DNA of 51,979 nt from Herpetosiphonaceae bacterium (GTDB lineage: Bacteria > Chloroflexota > Chloroflexia > Chloroflexales > Herpetosiphonaceae): contig JABXJS010000047.1 in the NCBI GenBank assembly GCA_013538855.1, forward strand, positions 1-51,979. Reading direction: 5' to 3'. The notes under the pieces were generated by a model. It saw nothing but the letters and a program-made list of their open reading frames with translations. It did no database searches and was not told where the DNA came from. Below, piece after piece: positions 8,412-16,716 of this stretch. Each line of letters starts with the position of its first letter. Within the stretch, counting starts at the first letter, position 1. Made by a program: the position numbers and the translations under genes.

Positions 8412-10064
8412 ATGACTGAAGCATTTGACGTGATCGTCGTTGGCGGCGGCCACAACGGCCTGACCTGCGCCTGCTACCTGCAGCGGGCGGGCCTGCGCAC
8501 ACTCGTGCTGGAGCGCCGCCCGGTCGTCGGCGGGGCCGTCTGCACCGAGACGATGTTCGGCGGCTATCGCATGGACGTCGGCTCGTCGGCGCACATTATG
8601 ATCCACCTCACGCCGGTTATTCGCGAGCTAGAGCTGCATCGCTTCGGCCTTGAGTATATCGACATGGACCCGTTCGCCTTCTTCCCGCTCCCCGACGGCT
8701 CCGGTGCCATTGAGTTCTGGCGCGATCTTGACCGCACCTGCGCCTCGATTGAAAAAATCTCACCGCGCGATGCCGAAGCCTACCGCCGCTTTATCGGCCT
8801 GTGGGGGCCGCTCAACGAGGGTGTGTTCAATGTGTTTCTGGAGCCGCCAACGCCCGCCAATCTCGGCCGCCAGATGCTGACCGGGCAGTTCCGCGGCGAG
8901 CGCGGCACGCACCCGCTCGATATTCTGCGCCGTCTGTTCACATCCTACGGCCAATTGATCGTCGAAACCTTCGAGAGCGACGCGATGCGCGCGGCGATGG
9001 GCTGGCTCGCCGCCCAGTCCGGCCCGCCGCCACACGAGGTTGCCACCGGCGACTTTGCTGGCTGGCACGCGATGCTGCACCGCAGCGGGGCCAAGCATCC
9101 GCGCGGCGGCTCGGGGATGCTGACGCAGGCGCTGGCGCGGCGGCTGACTCACGATGGCGGCATGGTGCTGCTCGATGCGCCAGTCAAGCGCATCGTCATC
9201 GACGGCGGCAAGGTGCAGGGCGTCGAGCTACAGGATGGCACGCGCTACAGCGCGCCGCTGGTGGTGTCGAATGCGCACGTGCAGACCACGCTGCTCAAGC
9301 TGGTTGGCCCCGAGCATCTGCCTGGCGACCTGGCGGCGCGCACACAGCGCATCAAGGTTGGCAACGGCTTCGGCATGGCCGTGCGCTGCGCCGCCGACGC
9401 ACTGCCCGACTACATCGCCGCGCCCTCGGGCGGGCAGCCGCACCCATCGCACCATGGCCTGCAGCTGCTGTGCCCATCGCTGGATTACCTCAATCGCGCC
9501 GTGGCCGACTACGACCAGGGCCGCCCGGCCAGCGATCCGGCGGTGATCGCAATGACCTTCAGCGCCATCGACCCGGTGGTCGCCCCGCCGGGCAAGCACA
9601 CGCTGTTCCTGTGGGGCCAGTACCACCCGTATGAGCTGCGCAACGGCGAGGACTGGGACAGCATCGGCGAGCGCGAGGCCGACAAGCTGCTGGAGGTGGT
9701 CTATCGCTACGCGCCGAACATGCGCGGCGCAATCACCAACCGCTACGTCCAGACGCCGCTGGACCTTGAGCGCACCTTCGGGCTGCTGCGCGGCAACGTG
9801 ATGCACGTCGAGATGTCCTTTGACCAGATGTTCGCCTTCCGCCCGCTGCCAGAGCTGGCCGAGTATCGCGTGCCCAGCATCGCGGGCCTGTACCTGACCG
9901 GCGCGAGCACGCATCCAGGCGGCGGAGTGTTCGCCGCCGCAGGCTACAACACCGCCCACACGATTTTGCGCGACCGCACCCCCAAGCGCCGCTGGATCGG
10001 CTGGGCCGCCGGAGCCGCCGCCCTAGGCGCAGCAGCCTGGCTGCGCTCGCGCCAGACCGACTAA
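8412..10064 (+). CDS. FAD-dependent oxidoreductase, PYROXD2/phytoene desaturase-like
   Basis: This protein of about 550 residues begins with an FAD/NAD(P)-binding motif (VIVVGGGHNGL, residues 7-17), followed by the acidic Leu-Glu-Arg-Arg second-strand signal and Gly-Gly-Ala-Val. The C-terminal flavin motif 'GLYLTGASTHPGGGV' is characteristic of CrtI-type amine-oxidase-fold enzymes, and the overall pattern fits the PYROXD2-like branch rather than a carotenoid desaturase sensu stricto. The last 24 residues form a hydrophobic segment plus a basic tail, suggesting a C-terminal membrane anchor. GGAGG at 8396-8400 favours the ATG at 8412 over one at 8394. No carotenoid genes are nearby, so a role in pigment synthesis is not supported. 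Confidence 0.9.
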   Translation: MTEAFDVIVVGGGHNGLTCACYLQRAGLRTLVLERRPVVGGAVCTETMFGGYRMDVGSSAHIMIHLTPVIRELELHRFGLEYIDMDPFAFFPLPDGSGAIEFWRDLDRTCASIEKISPRDAEAYRRFIGLWGPLNEGVFNVFLEPPTPANLGRQMLTGQFRGERGTHPLDILRRLFTSYGQLIVETFESDAMRAAMGWLAAQSGPPPHEVATGDFAGWHAMLHRSGAKHPRGGSGMLTQALARRLTHDGGMVLLDAPVKRIVIDGGKVQGVELQDGTRYSAPLVVSNAHVQTTLLKLVGPEHLPGDLAARTQRIKVGNGFGMAVRCAADALPDYIAAPSGGQPHPSHHGLQLLCPSLDYLNRAVADYDQGRPASDPAVIAMTFSAIDPVVAPPGKHTLFLWGQYHPYELRNGEDWDSIGEREADKLLEVVYRYAPNMRGAITNRYVQTPLDLERTFGLLRGNVMHVEMSFDQMFAFRPLPELAEYRVPSIAGLYLTGASTHPGGGVFAAAGYNTAHTILRDRTPKRRWIGWAAGAAALGAAAWLRSRQTD

Positions 10065-10274
10065 GCCGCCCTGCGCCTGCACCGAGTCCCACGCTCGCAT
10101 GAGCCGGTGCAGGCGCGCCAAGTAGCCCCATAGCCATAGCGCCGCCAGTTCCATCAGCCCGTGTTTTCTAGTACAATAGACCTATCTCCCAACTGCTGCT
10201 CTGTACGGAGTGCCTGCACACAGGCGGACTCTGCCTGCAGCCCAACGCTATCGAGAGAAAGGGCGACTATCATC

Positions 10275-13200
10275 ATGCACCACCTACCACGCGCTGGTGC
10301 GGCGGCCACTGCGTCGCTGCTGCTTGTTTTTGTTCTCCTCCTCGCCATGCTGCCGAGCGCCGCCGTAGTCCCGCTCCAGGCCGCCGAGTCGCAGCCCGCC
10401 GCTGGTCTCCTGCGCCATCAGCCGCAGCGGCTGACGGTTGGCGGTGACAGAATGGATGGGTTTGGATGTATCCTCATGCGCGATAGCACGGTCAGCTGCT
10501 GGGGTGAAGATGAATACATTCTTAATCATCCGCAGTCAATTAACGTTGAGCTGCTGGCAACCCCAGTGCTGCTCACAGATACCGTCCCGCTCAGCGGCGT
10601 GGTCGAGATCAGCGGCGGGATGGAGCATGTTTGTGCGCTGCTGGTGGACACCACCGCTCGCTGCTGGGGCCACAACCAAGTTGGGCAACTCGGCGATGGG
10701 ACCTTCACGGATCGGATGTACCCAGTTGTTGTTGGCGGCACCACGCCGCTCACCAACATCGTCACCTTGGAGGCAACGCTATATGGAGCATGTGCGCTCT
10801 TAGGTGACGGTACCGCCCGCTGCTGGGGTTGGAATCCGAATGGCCTGCTTGGCGATGGAACAATCGAAAATAAATCGACACCTATCGTTGTTGGTGGTAC
10901 AAGTCCGCTGACCAATATCGTGAACCTCTTTGTCGGCGCAGAACATAGCTGTGCGCTGCGTGCGAATAGTGAGCTATGGTGCTGGGGCGATAACAGCGAG
11001 GGTCAACTCGGCGATGGCACCACGACCACATACCTGAACCCGATACCGATCACGCTGCCCTTTCCAACCAGCAGCATCGCCAGCTTACACCTTGGTAACT
11101 TCACGACATGTGCCGTGCTCACCGATACGAGCGTGCGCTGCTGGGGGTCGAATGGCGTTGGACAGCTTGGCGTGCCCAATAGTGATTACGCGCTCGAACC
11201 GGTGGTTGTCGGCGACACGAACCCGCTCCGTGGTGTGCGAACGATGGCAAACCTTTATGGGTCTACCTGTGCGCTGCTGCTCGATAGCAGCGCTCGCTGC
11301 TGGGGCGATAACACCTACGGCCAGCTCGGCAATGGAACAACTGATTCATCGTGGCAGCCAACCGTCGTCGGTGCCGACACTCCGCTCCAGGGTATTGTGG
11401 AGATTGCAGGGCAGACGCCGGTCTTCGCATGCGCCCTGCTGGTCGATGATAGCGTGCGCTGCTGGGGCAACTCAGAGTATGGCGCGCTTGGCGATAACGT
11501 CAACATCCAAGAGTACACCCTGCTACCAGCATCAACGCTGCTGCCAGCTTCGGTTCATGCTCCTGAGCGGATCACGGCAGGCAAGCAGCACACCTGCGCG
11601 CTCTACGCCGATCAGCAGCTGCGCTGCTGGGGGGCCAACGGCTCCGGGCAACTCGGCGATGGCACGCTCGTGGAGCGCGCCACGCCCACGCTCGTGCCCT
11701 TCACGCCGCAGCTCACCGCGCCGATCAGCGACGTCAGCGCCGGAGCCGCGCATACCTGCGTCGTGCTGCTCGATACGACCGCCCGCTGCTGGGGCAACAA
11801 CACCTATGGCCAGCTCGGCGCTGGCTCCACCACATCCAGCCTCACACCCGTCGCCGTCGGCGGCACAGCACCGCTCAGCGGCATCGTCCAGCTCAGCGCC
11901 GGCGTCAGCCACACCTGCGCCGTCCTCACCGATAGCACGGCGCGCTGCTGGGGGGCCAACGGGTTCGGCGAACTCGGCGACGGCTCCACCAGCGCCAGCT
12001 CTGCGCCCGTCGTCGTCGGCGGCACCACGCCGCTCACCGACGTGCTCAAGATCGCTGTTGGCGACTTCCACACCTGCGCGCTGCTGGCCGACACCAGCGC
12101 CCGCTGCTGGGGCCGCAATGCCAATGGCCAGCTGGGAACCAATAGCACCATTGATCAGTGGCTGCCGACGGTGGTCGGCGAAAACGCACCGTTCACGGGG
12201 ATGACGGATATCGCCGCTGGTGGCCGCCACACCTGTGGTGAGGTTCGACTGCACGGCGATCCCACTGACTCAGATAGTGTGTGCTGGGGAGCTGGTGACT
12301 ACTTTCAGACCGGCAATGACATAAATACGCTCTACCCGCAGCCGCTCGCTGTTGGCGGACAAGCACGCCTCGGCAGCAATTTTACCTGTGGCTTGCAGTA
12401 TGGCGTTGTGGTGCGCTGTGTCGGCGACAATCGCCAGGGGCAGCTTGGTCTTGGCTATGAGAGTACTGCTGAGTGGCCCCCCGAGTATGCAACTATAAGC
12501 GGTCCGAATGCACGCCATTACCTCGCCGGCGGCGGCGATCACGCCTGTCTGCTGACCGTCGGCTACGGCATCCTCTGCTGGGGCAGCAACAGCCACGGCC
12601 AGCTCGGCGATGGCTCCTTCATCAACCACGCTAGCCCACAGTCCGTCGTCGTCCAGTCGCCCACGCCCTCCCTCGCCCGCAGCCTCGCGCTCGGCGACGG
12701 CTTCTCCTGCGCCCTGCGCTCCAGCAGCCAGTCCACCTGCTGGGGAGCCAACACCGTCGGCCAGCTCGGCAGTGGCTCCACCGCCGACCAGCTCAGCCCC
12801 ACCATTGTCGGCGGCGCGGCCCCCCTCTCCGCCACCACCGCCCTCGTCGCCGGCGACCAGCACGCCTGCGCCCGCGCCGTCGACGCCACCGTCACCTGCT
12901 GGGGCAGCAACGACCACGGCCAGCTCGGCGACGGCTCCACCACATCCAGCAGCCTGCCCGTCACCGTACCGCTGACCGATGTGCGCGCGCTCAGCGCGGG
13001 CAGCCAGCACACCTGCGCCCTCCGCGCCGACACATCCGTCGCCTGCTGGGGCAGCAACACCGCCGGTCAGCTCAGCGATGGCGCGCTGGTCGATCAGCTC
13101 ACGCCCGTCACGCTGCCGCTCAGCGGCGTCAGCGCCCTCGCCAGCGGCGGTCAGCACACCTGCGCCCTGCTCAGCGACAGCACCGCCCGCTGCTGGGGCA

Positions 13201-14087
13201 GCAACAGCCACGGCCAGCTCGGCGACGGCTCCACCACATCCAGCGCCACCCCCGTCACCGTCGGCGGTGCCGCCCCGCTCAGCGGCATCACCGCCCTCAG
13301 CGCTGGCGGCGACAGCACCTGCGCCCTGCGCGTCGGCGGTGCCGTGGCCTGCTGGGGCGCTGGCGACCGCGGCCAGCTCGGCAGCGGCTCCTCCACCGAC
13401 CAACTCAGCCCCGTCAGCCTCCCGCTCAGCGGCGTCAGCGCCCTCGCCAGCGGCGGCCAGCACACCTGCGCCTTGCGCATCGGTGGCTCCGTCAGTTGCT
13501 GGGGCGCTGGCGACCGCGGCCAGCTCGGCAGTGGCTCCACCGCCGACCAGCCCAGCCCCGTCAGCCTCCCGCTCGACCACGTCATCGCCCTCGCCAGCGG
13601 TGCTGCGCACACCTGCGCCCTGCGCACCGACGGCGGCGTCACCTGCTGGGGTGCCAACGAGCACGGCCAGCTCGGCGACGGCACGACGACCGACCAGCCC
13701 AGCCCCGTCACCGTCGTCAGCACCCAGGCCCTGCTCCGCGACGCCGCCCCCGCCAGCGAGGGCGACCCGCTCGTGTTCACCGTGACGCTCGCGGCTCCGT
13801 CCGAGCTGCCGGTGCAGGTCGCCTACCACACCAGCGACGGCTCGGCGCGCGCCTGGCGCGACTATGTGCCCCAGTCCGGCATCCTGACCTTCGCGCCCGG
13901 CACGATGACCCAGACGGTGGCCGTGCCGACCCTGCGCGACGCCGCCGTGGAGCAAAGCGAGTCCGTGCGGCTCCAGCTGACGCCGCACGCCTACGCCCAG
14001 GTGCCTGCGCAGCCCGCGCTCGGCCAGATTAGTGACGGCCCGGCCTTCACCTGGCTGCGCGTCTACCTGCCTGCCGTCCAGCGCTAA
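10275..14087 (+). CDS. Giant secreted RCC1-repeat protein with Calx-beta-like domain
   Basis: About 1270 residues from the ATG at 10275, where a signal peptide begins (hydrophobic core about 13-35, Leu-Gln-Ala before cleavage); the frame is open upstream to 10161. I count 21 RCC1-type units from about residue 60 to 1165, each with the pattern Cys-Ala-Leu-x(6)-Cys-Trp-Gly followed by Gly-Gln-Leu-Gly-Asp-Gly. RCC1 folds use seven blades, so 21 units fit three propellers. The paired cysteines in each unit could form blade disulfides. A Calx-beta/Na-Ca-exchanger-like domain follows (about 1165-1250), then the short tail Val-Tyr-Leu-Pro-Ala-Val-Gln-Arg. Units 15-21 are more alike and more GC-rich than units 1-7. 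A role at the cell surface in binding or adhesion is inferred. Confidence 0.92.
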   Translation: MHHLPRAGAAATASLLLVFVLLLAMLPSAAVVPLQAAESQPAAGLLRHQPQRLTVGGDRMDGFGCILMRDSTVSCWGEDEYILNHPQSINVELLATPVLLTDTVPLSGVVEISGGMEHVCALLVDTTARCWGHNQVGQLGDGTFTDRMYPVVVGGTTPLTNIVTLEATLYGACALLGDGTARCWGWNPNGLLGDGTIENKSTPIVVGGTSPLTNIVNLFVGAEHSCALRANSELWCWGDNSEGQLGDGTTTTYLNPIPITLPFPTSSIASLHLGNFTTCAVLTDTSVRCWGSNGVGQLGVPNSDYALEPVVVGDTNPLRGVRTMANLYGSTCALLLDSSARCWGDNTYGQLGNGTTDSSWQPTVVGADTPLQGIVEIAGQTPVFACALLVDDSVRCWGNSEYGALGDNVNIQEYTLLPASTLLPASVHAPERITAGKQHTCALYADQQLRCWGANGSGQLGDGTLVERATPTLVPFTPQLTAPISDVSAGAAHTCVVLLDTTARCWGNNTYGQLGAGSTTSSLTPVAVGGTAPLSGIVQLSAGVSHTCAVLTDSTARCWGANGFGELGDGSTSASSAPVVVGGTTPLTDVLKIAVGDFHTCALLADTSARCWGRNANGQLGTNSTIDQWLPTVVGENAPFTGMTDIAAGGRHTCGEVRLHGDPTDSDSVCWGAGDYFQTGNDINTLYPQPLAVGGQARLGSNFTCGLQYGVVVRCVGDNRQGQLGLGYESTAEWPPEYATISGPNARHYLAGGGDHACLLTVGYGILCWGSNSHGQLGDGSFINHASPQSVVVQSPTPSLARSLALGDGFSCALRSSSQSTCWGANTVGQLGSGSTADQLSPTIVGGAAPLSATTALVAGDQHACARAVDATVTCWGSNDHGQLGDGSTTSSSLPVTVPLTDVRALSAGSQHTCALRADTSVACWGSNTAGQLSDGALVDQLTPVTLPLSGVSALASGGQHTCALLSDSTARCWGSNSHGQLGDGSTTSSATPVTVGGAAPLSGITALSAGGDSTCALRVGGAVACWGAGDRGQLGSGSSTDQLSPVSLPLSGVSALASGGQHTCALRIGGSVSCWGAGDRGQLGSGSTADQPSPVSLPLDHVIALASGAAHTCALRTDGGVTCWGANEHGQLGDGTTTDQPSPVTVVSTQALLRDAAPASEGDPLVFTVTLAAPSELPVQVAYHTSDGSARAWRDYVPQSGILTFAPGTMTQTVAVPTLRDAAVEQSESVRLQLTPHAYAQVPAQPALGQISDGPAFTWLRVYLPAVQR

Positions 14088-14093
14088 GCAGCT

Positions 14094-14133
14094 GCTCGCC
14101 GCCAAGTCATTTGGTCTTGACTTGGCGGCGAGC
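14094..14133 (+). terminator. 16-bp perfect hairpin after the RCC1 gene
   Basis: Arms 14094-14109 and 14118-14133 are perfectly complementary with an 8-base loop, starting six bases after the stop codon. No U-run follows, so it may act as a Rho-independent terminator only weakly, or protect the mRNA 3' end. Confidence 0.65.
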
Positions 14134-14561
14134 GCTGGCCGATCACAGCACCTGCATGTACTTACCCCCGCTGGAGCAGCGCGCACCTCGCCGTCATCCG
14201 GCCCACAACCGCTGATCCTCTGCCCCCACCAGTTTGGCCGACACAACACGCTGCGCTGGTCATCACGGCGCGCATCGGGCACGGCGCGATCCCTCGCGGC
14301 AGCATACACCGCGCACACCCTGCCCATGCACGCGCTGCGCTCAACCACACACGCGTATTCAGATCAAAAGAGATCGCCGCCGCCTGCCAATAGGTATCGA
14401 TTGTGTGATTGCTGCGCGCCCTGAACTGTACGCCCCGCGCTGCGTTGGTGCGCACCTGCATGATGCAGCGCACGCCTGGGCGCCAGCCTGCCCACAACCC
14501 GCTGATCATCTGCGCTGCTGATTGCGCCTGTCCACAGTCAACTGGCGCACAAAATTGCTGC
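14134..14561. repeat. Intergenic region with degenerate direct repeat
   Basis: No gene is supported. Two diverged copies of a segment occur about 290 bp apart: near 14150-14220 and 14450-14515. Both carry 'gcacctgcatg' and later 'cccacaac(c)cgctgatc'. The region is GC-rich with stop codons in all frames. Confidence 0.4.
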
Positions 14562-14613
14562 TTGACATTCCGTTATCCACGGCGTATATTCCTATAAGAA
14601 TACATATGGAATA
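14562..14613 (+). promoter_or_regulatory. Strong sigma70-like promoter with overlapping dyads before the RHH gene
   Basis: TTGACA (14562-14567), a 17-bp spacer and TATATT (14585-14590) form a near-consensus promoter. The -10 overlaps an inverted repeat, TATTC (14587-14591) and GAATA (14598-14602), and a wider one, TATTCC (14587-14592) and GGAATA (14608-14613). These are likely binding sites for the RHH protein encoded immediately downstream (autoregulation, inferred). Confidence 0.7.
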
Positions 14614-14627
14614 CAAGCGGGGCACAA

Positions 14628-15038
14628 ATGGCAGACACAGAAAAAGTATCCTTTAACATTAGCGTGGTGGATTTAGGGCAGATCGACCTGCTCGTGGAGC
14701 AGGGCTTCTACTCTAGCCGCACCGACTTCATCCGCACCGCCGTGCGCAACCAGCTCCAGACCCACGCCGAGTCGATTCAGCAGACGGTCACGCGGCGCTC
14801 GATGGTGCTCGGCGTGCTCACCTACGACCGCAGCGATCTGGAGCGCTACCGCAGCAGCAATGAAAAGCTCGAGATTCGCGCTATCGGGGCGGTGGTGCTC
14901 AACGACGACATTTCGCCGGAGCTGGCCGAGGCCACCATCGAGTCGATTCGCGTCCTGGGCGTGCTGCGCGCCTCCAGCGCCGTCAAGCGCGCCTTGGCCA
15001 AACGCATCAAAACACTGGAGGGTAAAAACCGTGATTGA
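14628..15038 (+). CDS. Ribbon-helix-helix (CopG/MetJ-type) regulator with extra C-terminal domain
   Basis: 136 residues. Residues 5-45 fit an RHH fold: a beta strand (Val-Ser-Phe-Asn-Ile-Ser) followed by two helices, with '[16 protein letters not shown]' as the conserved second half. A second domain of about 80 residues follows ('[20 protein letters not shown]', then Gly-Val-Leu-Arg-Ala-Ser) that I do not recognise; its repeated Ile/Val-x-x-Gly-Val-Leu pattern suggests short beta strands. It has a strong promoter with dyads just upstream. The stop overlaps the start of the GNAT gene by eight bases, so the two are translationally coupled. RHH-GNAT pairs are known toxin-antitoxin modules (TacAT/AtaRT), but here the partner is twice the usual size. 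Confidence 0.88.
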   Translation: MADTEKVSFNISVVDLGQIDLLVEQGFYSSRTDFIRTAVRNQLQTHAESIQQTVTRRSMVLGVLTYDRSDLERYRSSNEKLEIRAIGAVVLNDDISPELAEATIESIRVLGVLRASSAVKRALAKRIKTLEGKNRD

Positions 15039-16080
15039 CATTCAACCATTCGATCTGCGCGCTGCCAGCAGCGCCGAGTACGCCCGCCTGTACGAGCTGG
15101 CCGCCACCATCCGCGCCGAGCAAAAGCCCGCCGATCCGCCGATCCCGCTGGAGCAGCAGGTGCTGACCTGGCAAAACGTCCCGCCGTTCATCGAGCTGCA
15201 CACCTGGGTCGCCCGCGACGGCGCACGCATCGTCGGACGCGGCGAGCTAGCCATGTGGAGCGATGCCGAGCAGGCCAACCAGCACATGGGCCAAATGAGC
15301 ATCACCGTCGCGCCAGCCTATCGCCGCCAAGGCATCGGCCGCCGCCTCCTGGCGCAGATCGTGGCCACCGCCGCCGCCCGCCAGCGCCGCATGCTTATGA
15401 CCCAAACCTCTGAGCGCGTGCCCGCCGGAGCAATCGCACTGACCAAGCTCGGCGCGCAGCCCAGCCTCGCCGGGCATGTCAATCAGCTCAATCTTGCGGA
15501 GCTGGACCGTGCGCTGCTGCGGCGCTGGCTTGCTGCCGCGCCCACCGCCGATTTCGAGCTGGGCTGCTGGGAGGGCACGTACCCCGACGCGGCGCTGCCT
15601 GAGGTGGTCGCCCTGTTTGAGGTGATGAACACGCAGCCCCACGATGAGCTAGAGGTTGAAGACATCCACTTCACGCCCGAGCAGATCCGCGAGATGGAGC
15701 GCAATATGCTGGCCGATGGCTCGCAGCACTGGACGCTCTACGCCCGCGAGAAGCACAGCGGACGGCTGGCTGGCTTCACCGAGATTATGTGGCACCCAGA
15801 GCGCCCGACCATTCTCAGCCAGGGCAACACCGGCGTCTTTCCAGCGTTTCGGCAGCGCGGCATCGGCCGCTGGCTCAAGGCCGCCATGCTCGAGCGCGTC
15901 CTGCGCGAGCTGCCCGCGGCCCAGGTTGTGCGCACCGCCAACGCGGACTCCAACGCGGCCATGCTGCGCATCAACCACCAACTCGGCTTTCAGCCCTACG
16001 AGTCACAGACGATCTGGCAGATCGATATCGCCAAGGCCCAGGCCTACCTGGCGGCCACGCCAGAGCCTGCGCTGATCTAG
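15031..16080 (+). CDS. Tandem GNAT acetyltransferase (two GNAT domains)
   Basis: The GTG at 15031 is chosen because GGAGGG lies eight bases upstream; the open frame starts earlier but overlaps the RHH gene out of frame. The 349-residue product holds two GNAT units. The first has the acetyl-CoA loop Arg-Arg-Gln-Gly-Ile-Gly-Arg (98-104), the second has Arg-Gln-Arg-Gly-Ile-Gly-Arg (274-280), with the downstream '[19 protein letters not shown]' pattern typical of GNAT motif B. Two-domain GNATs include mycothiol-synthase-like and antibiotic-modifying enzymes; the substrate is not apparent. Overlap with the RHH gene implies shared control. Confidence 0.9.
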   Translation: MIDIQPFDLRAASSAEYARLYELAATIRAEQKPADPPIPLEQQVLTWQNVPPFIELHTWVARDGARIVGRGELAMWSDAEQANQHMGQMSITVAPAYRRQGIGRRLLAQIVATAAARQRRMLMTQTSERVPAGAIALTKLGAQPSLAGHVNQLNLAELDRALLRRWLAAAPTADFELGCWEGTYPDAALPEVVALFEVMNTQPHDELEVEDIHFTPEQIREMERNMLADGSQHWTLYAREKHSGRLAGFTEIMWHPERPTILSQGNTGVFPAFRQRGIGRWLKAAMLERVLRELPAAQVVRTANADSNAAMLRINHQLGFQPYESQTIWQIDIAKAQAYLAATPEPALI

Positions 16081-16396
16081 CCACCAAGTGTCACATGCGC
16101 CGTGGCGCGTTCCGCCCACGCTCGGCCAGCCCCGGCGCAAGTCCACTCGCCTAGCGTGCCGCCTTCCTTTTAATCAATGACTCGTGGTTGTGCGCCCACA
16201 GCTCAGCCGCGCACCGCGAGCAGCACCTGCGCATCGCTGGTCTCGTGTTGCTGAATGCGTCGGCGGTGGTTGTCCAGCCACGGCTCAGACGTGAGCCTGC
16301 GCTGGTGCCAGGACATACGTTCACGGGGAGGCGCAGGGCCTTGGGCCGCAGCCCTAGTTCAGCAGCGCCTGAACCGAGCAGCAGCGCCAAAACGGC
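16081..16396. other. Intergenic region without a supported gene
   Basis: About 315 bp between the GNAT stop and the 160-bp tandem repeat. It contains short frames only, with no ribosome site or family signal, and no clear hairpin terminator. Confidence 0.4.
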
Positions 16397-16716
16397 CTAG
16401 CACACTGCTCTTGCCATCGCACGGCAGCCTGGGACGCGGCCACTTGGCCGGGGAGGAAACAGCGCACGGGTCGCGGCTGGAGCACGCGCCTGCGCCGCCG
16501 CCTGCGGGATGGCCGCGCTGGCGCATTTCATCAATCCATCAACCCACAGCTGGCGGCTAGCACACTGCTCTTGCCATCGCACGGCAGCCTGGGGTGCGGC
16601 CACTCGGCCGGGGGAAAACAGCGCGCGGGTCGCGGCTGGAGCACGCGCCTGCGCCGCCGCCTGCGGGATGGCCGCGCTGGCTGCATTTCATCAATCCATC
16701 AACCCACCGCTGGCGG
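16397..16716. repeat. Two tandem copies of a 160-bp intergenic repeat
   Basis: Copies at 16397-16556 and 16557-16716 are equal in length and about 94-95% identical by eye, differing at roughly nine positions including one compensating pair of indels. Each starts with 'ctagcacactgctcttgcc' and ends with 'gctggcgg'. The junction sequence 'gctggcggctagc' recurs at 16709-16721, where it forms the stop end of the GT-C-like gene, so the duplication is anchored at that gene's 3' end. Confidence 0.9.

Noticed and set aside
8412-10064. Phytoene desaturase in a carotenoid cluster
   Set aside because: The sequence fits the broader CrtI/PYROXD2 family, has a C-terminal anchor, and no crtB, crtY or related gene is present.
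12270-14348. A 692-codon minus-strand frame opposite the RCC1 gene
   Set aside because: Its repetitive Gly/Ala/Glu sequence merely mirrors the RCC1 DNA repeats.
16397-16716. The 160-bp repeats as a CRISPR array or insertion sequence
   Set aside because: Only two long near-identical units without spacers, no terminal inverted repeats and no transposase frame.
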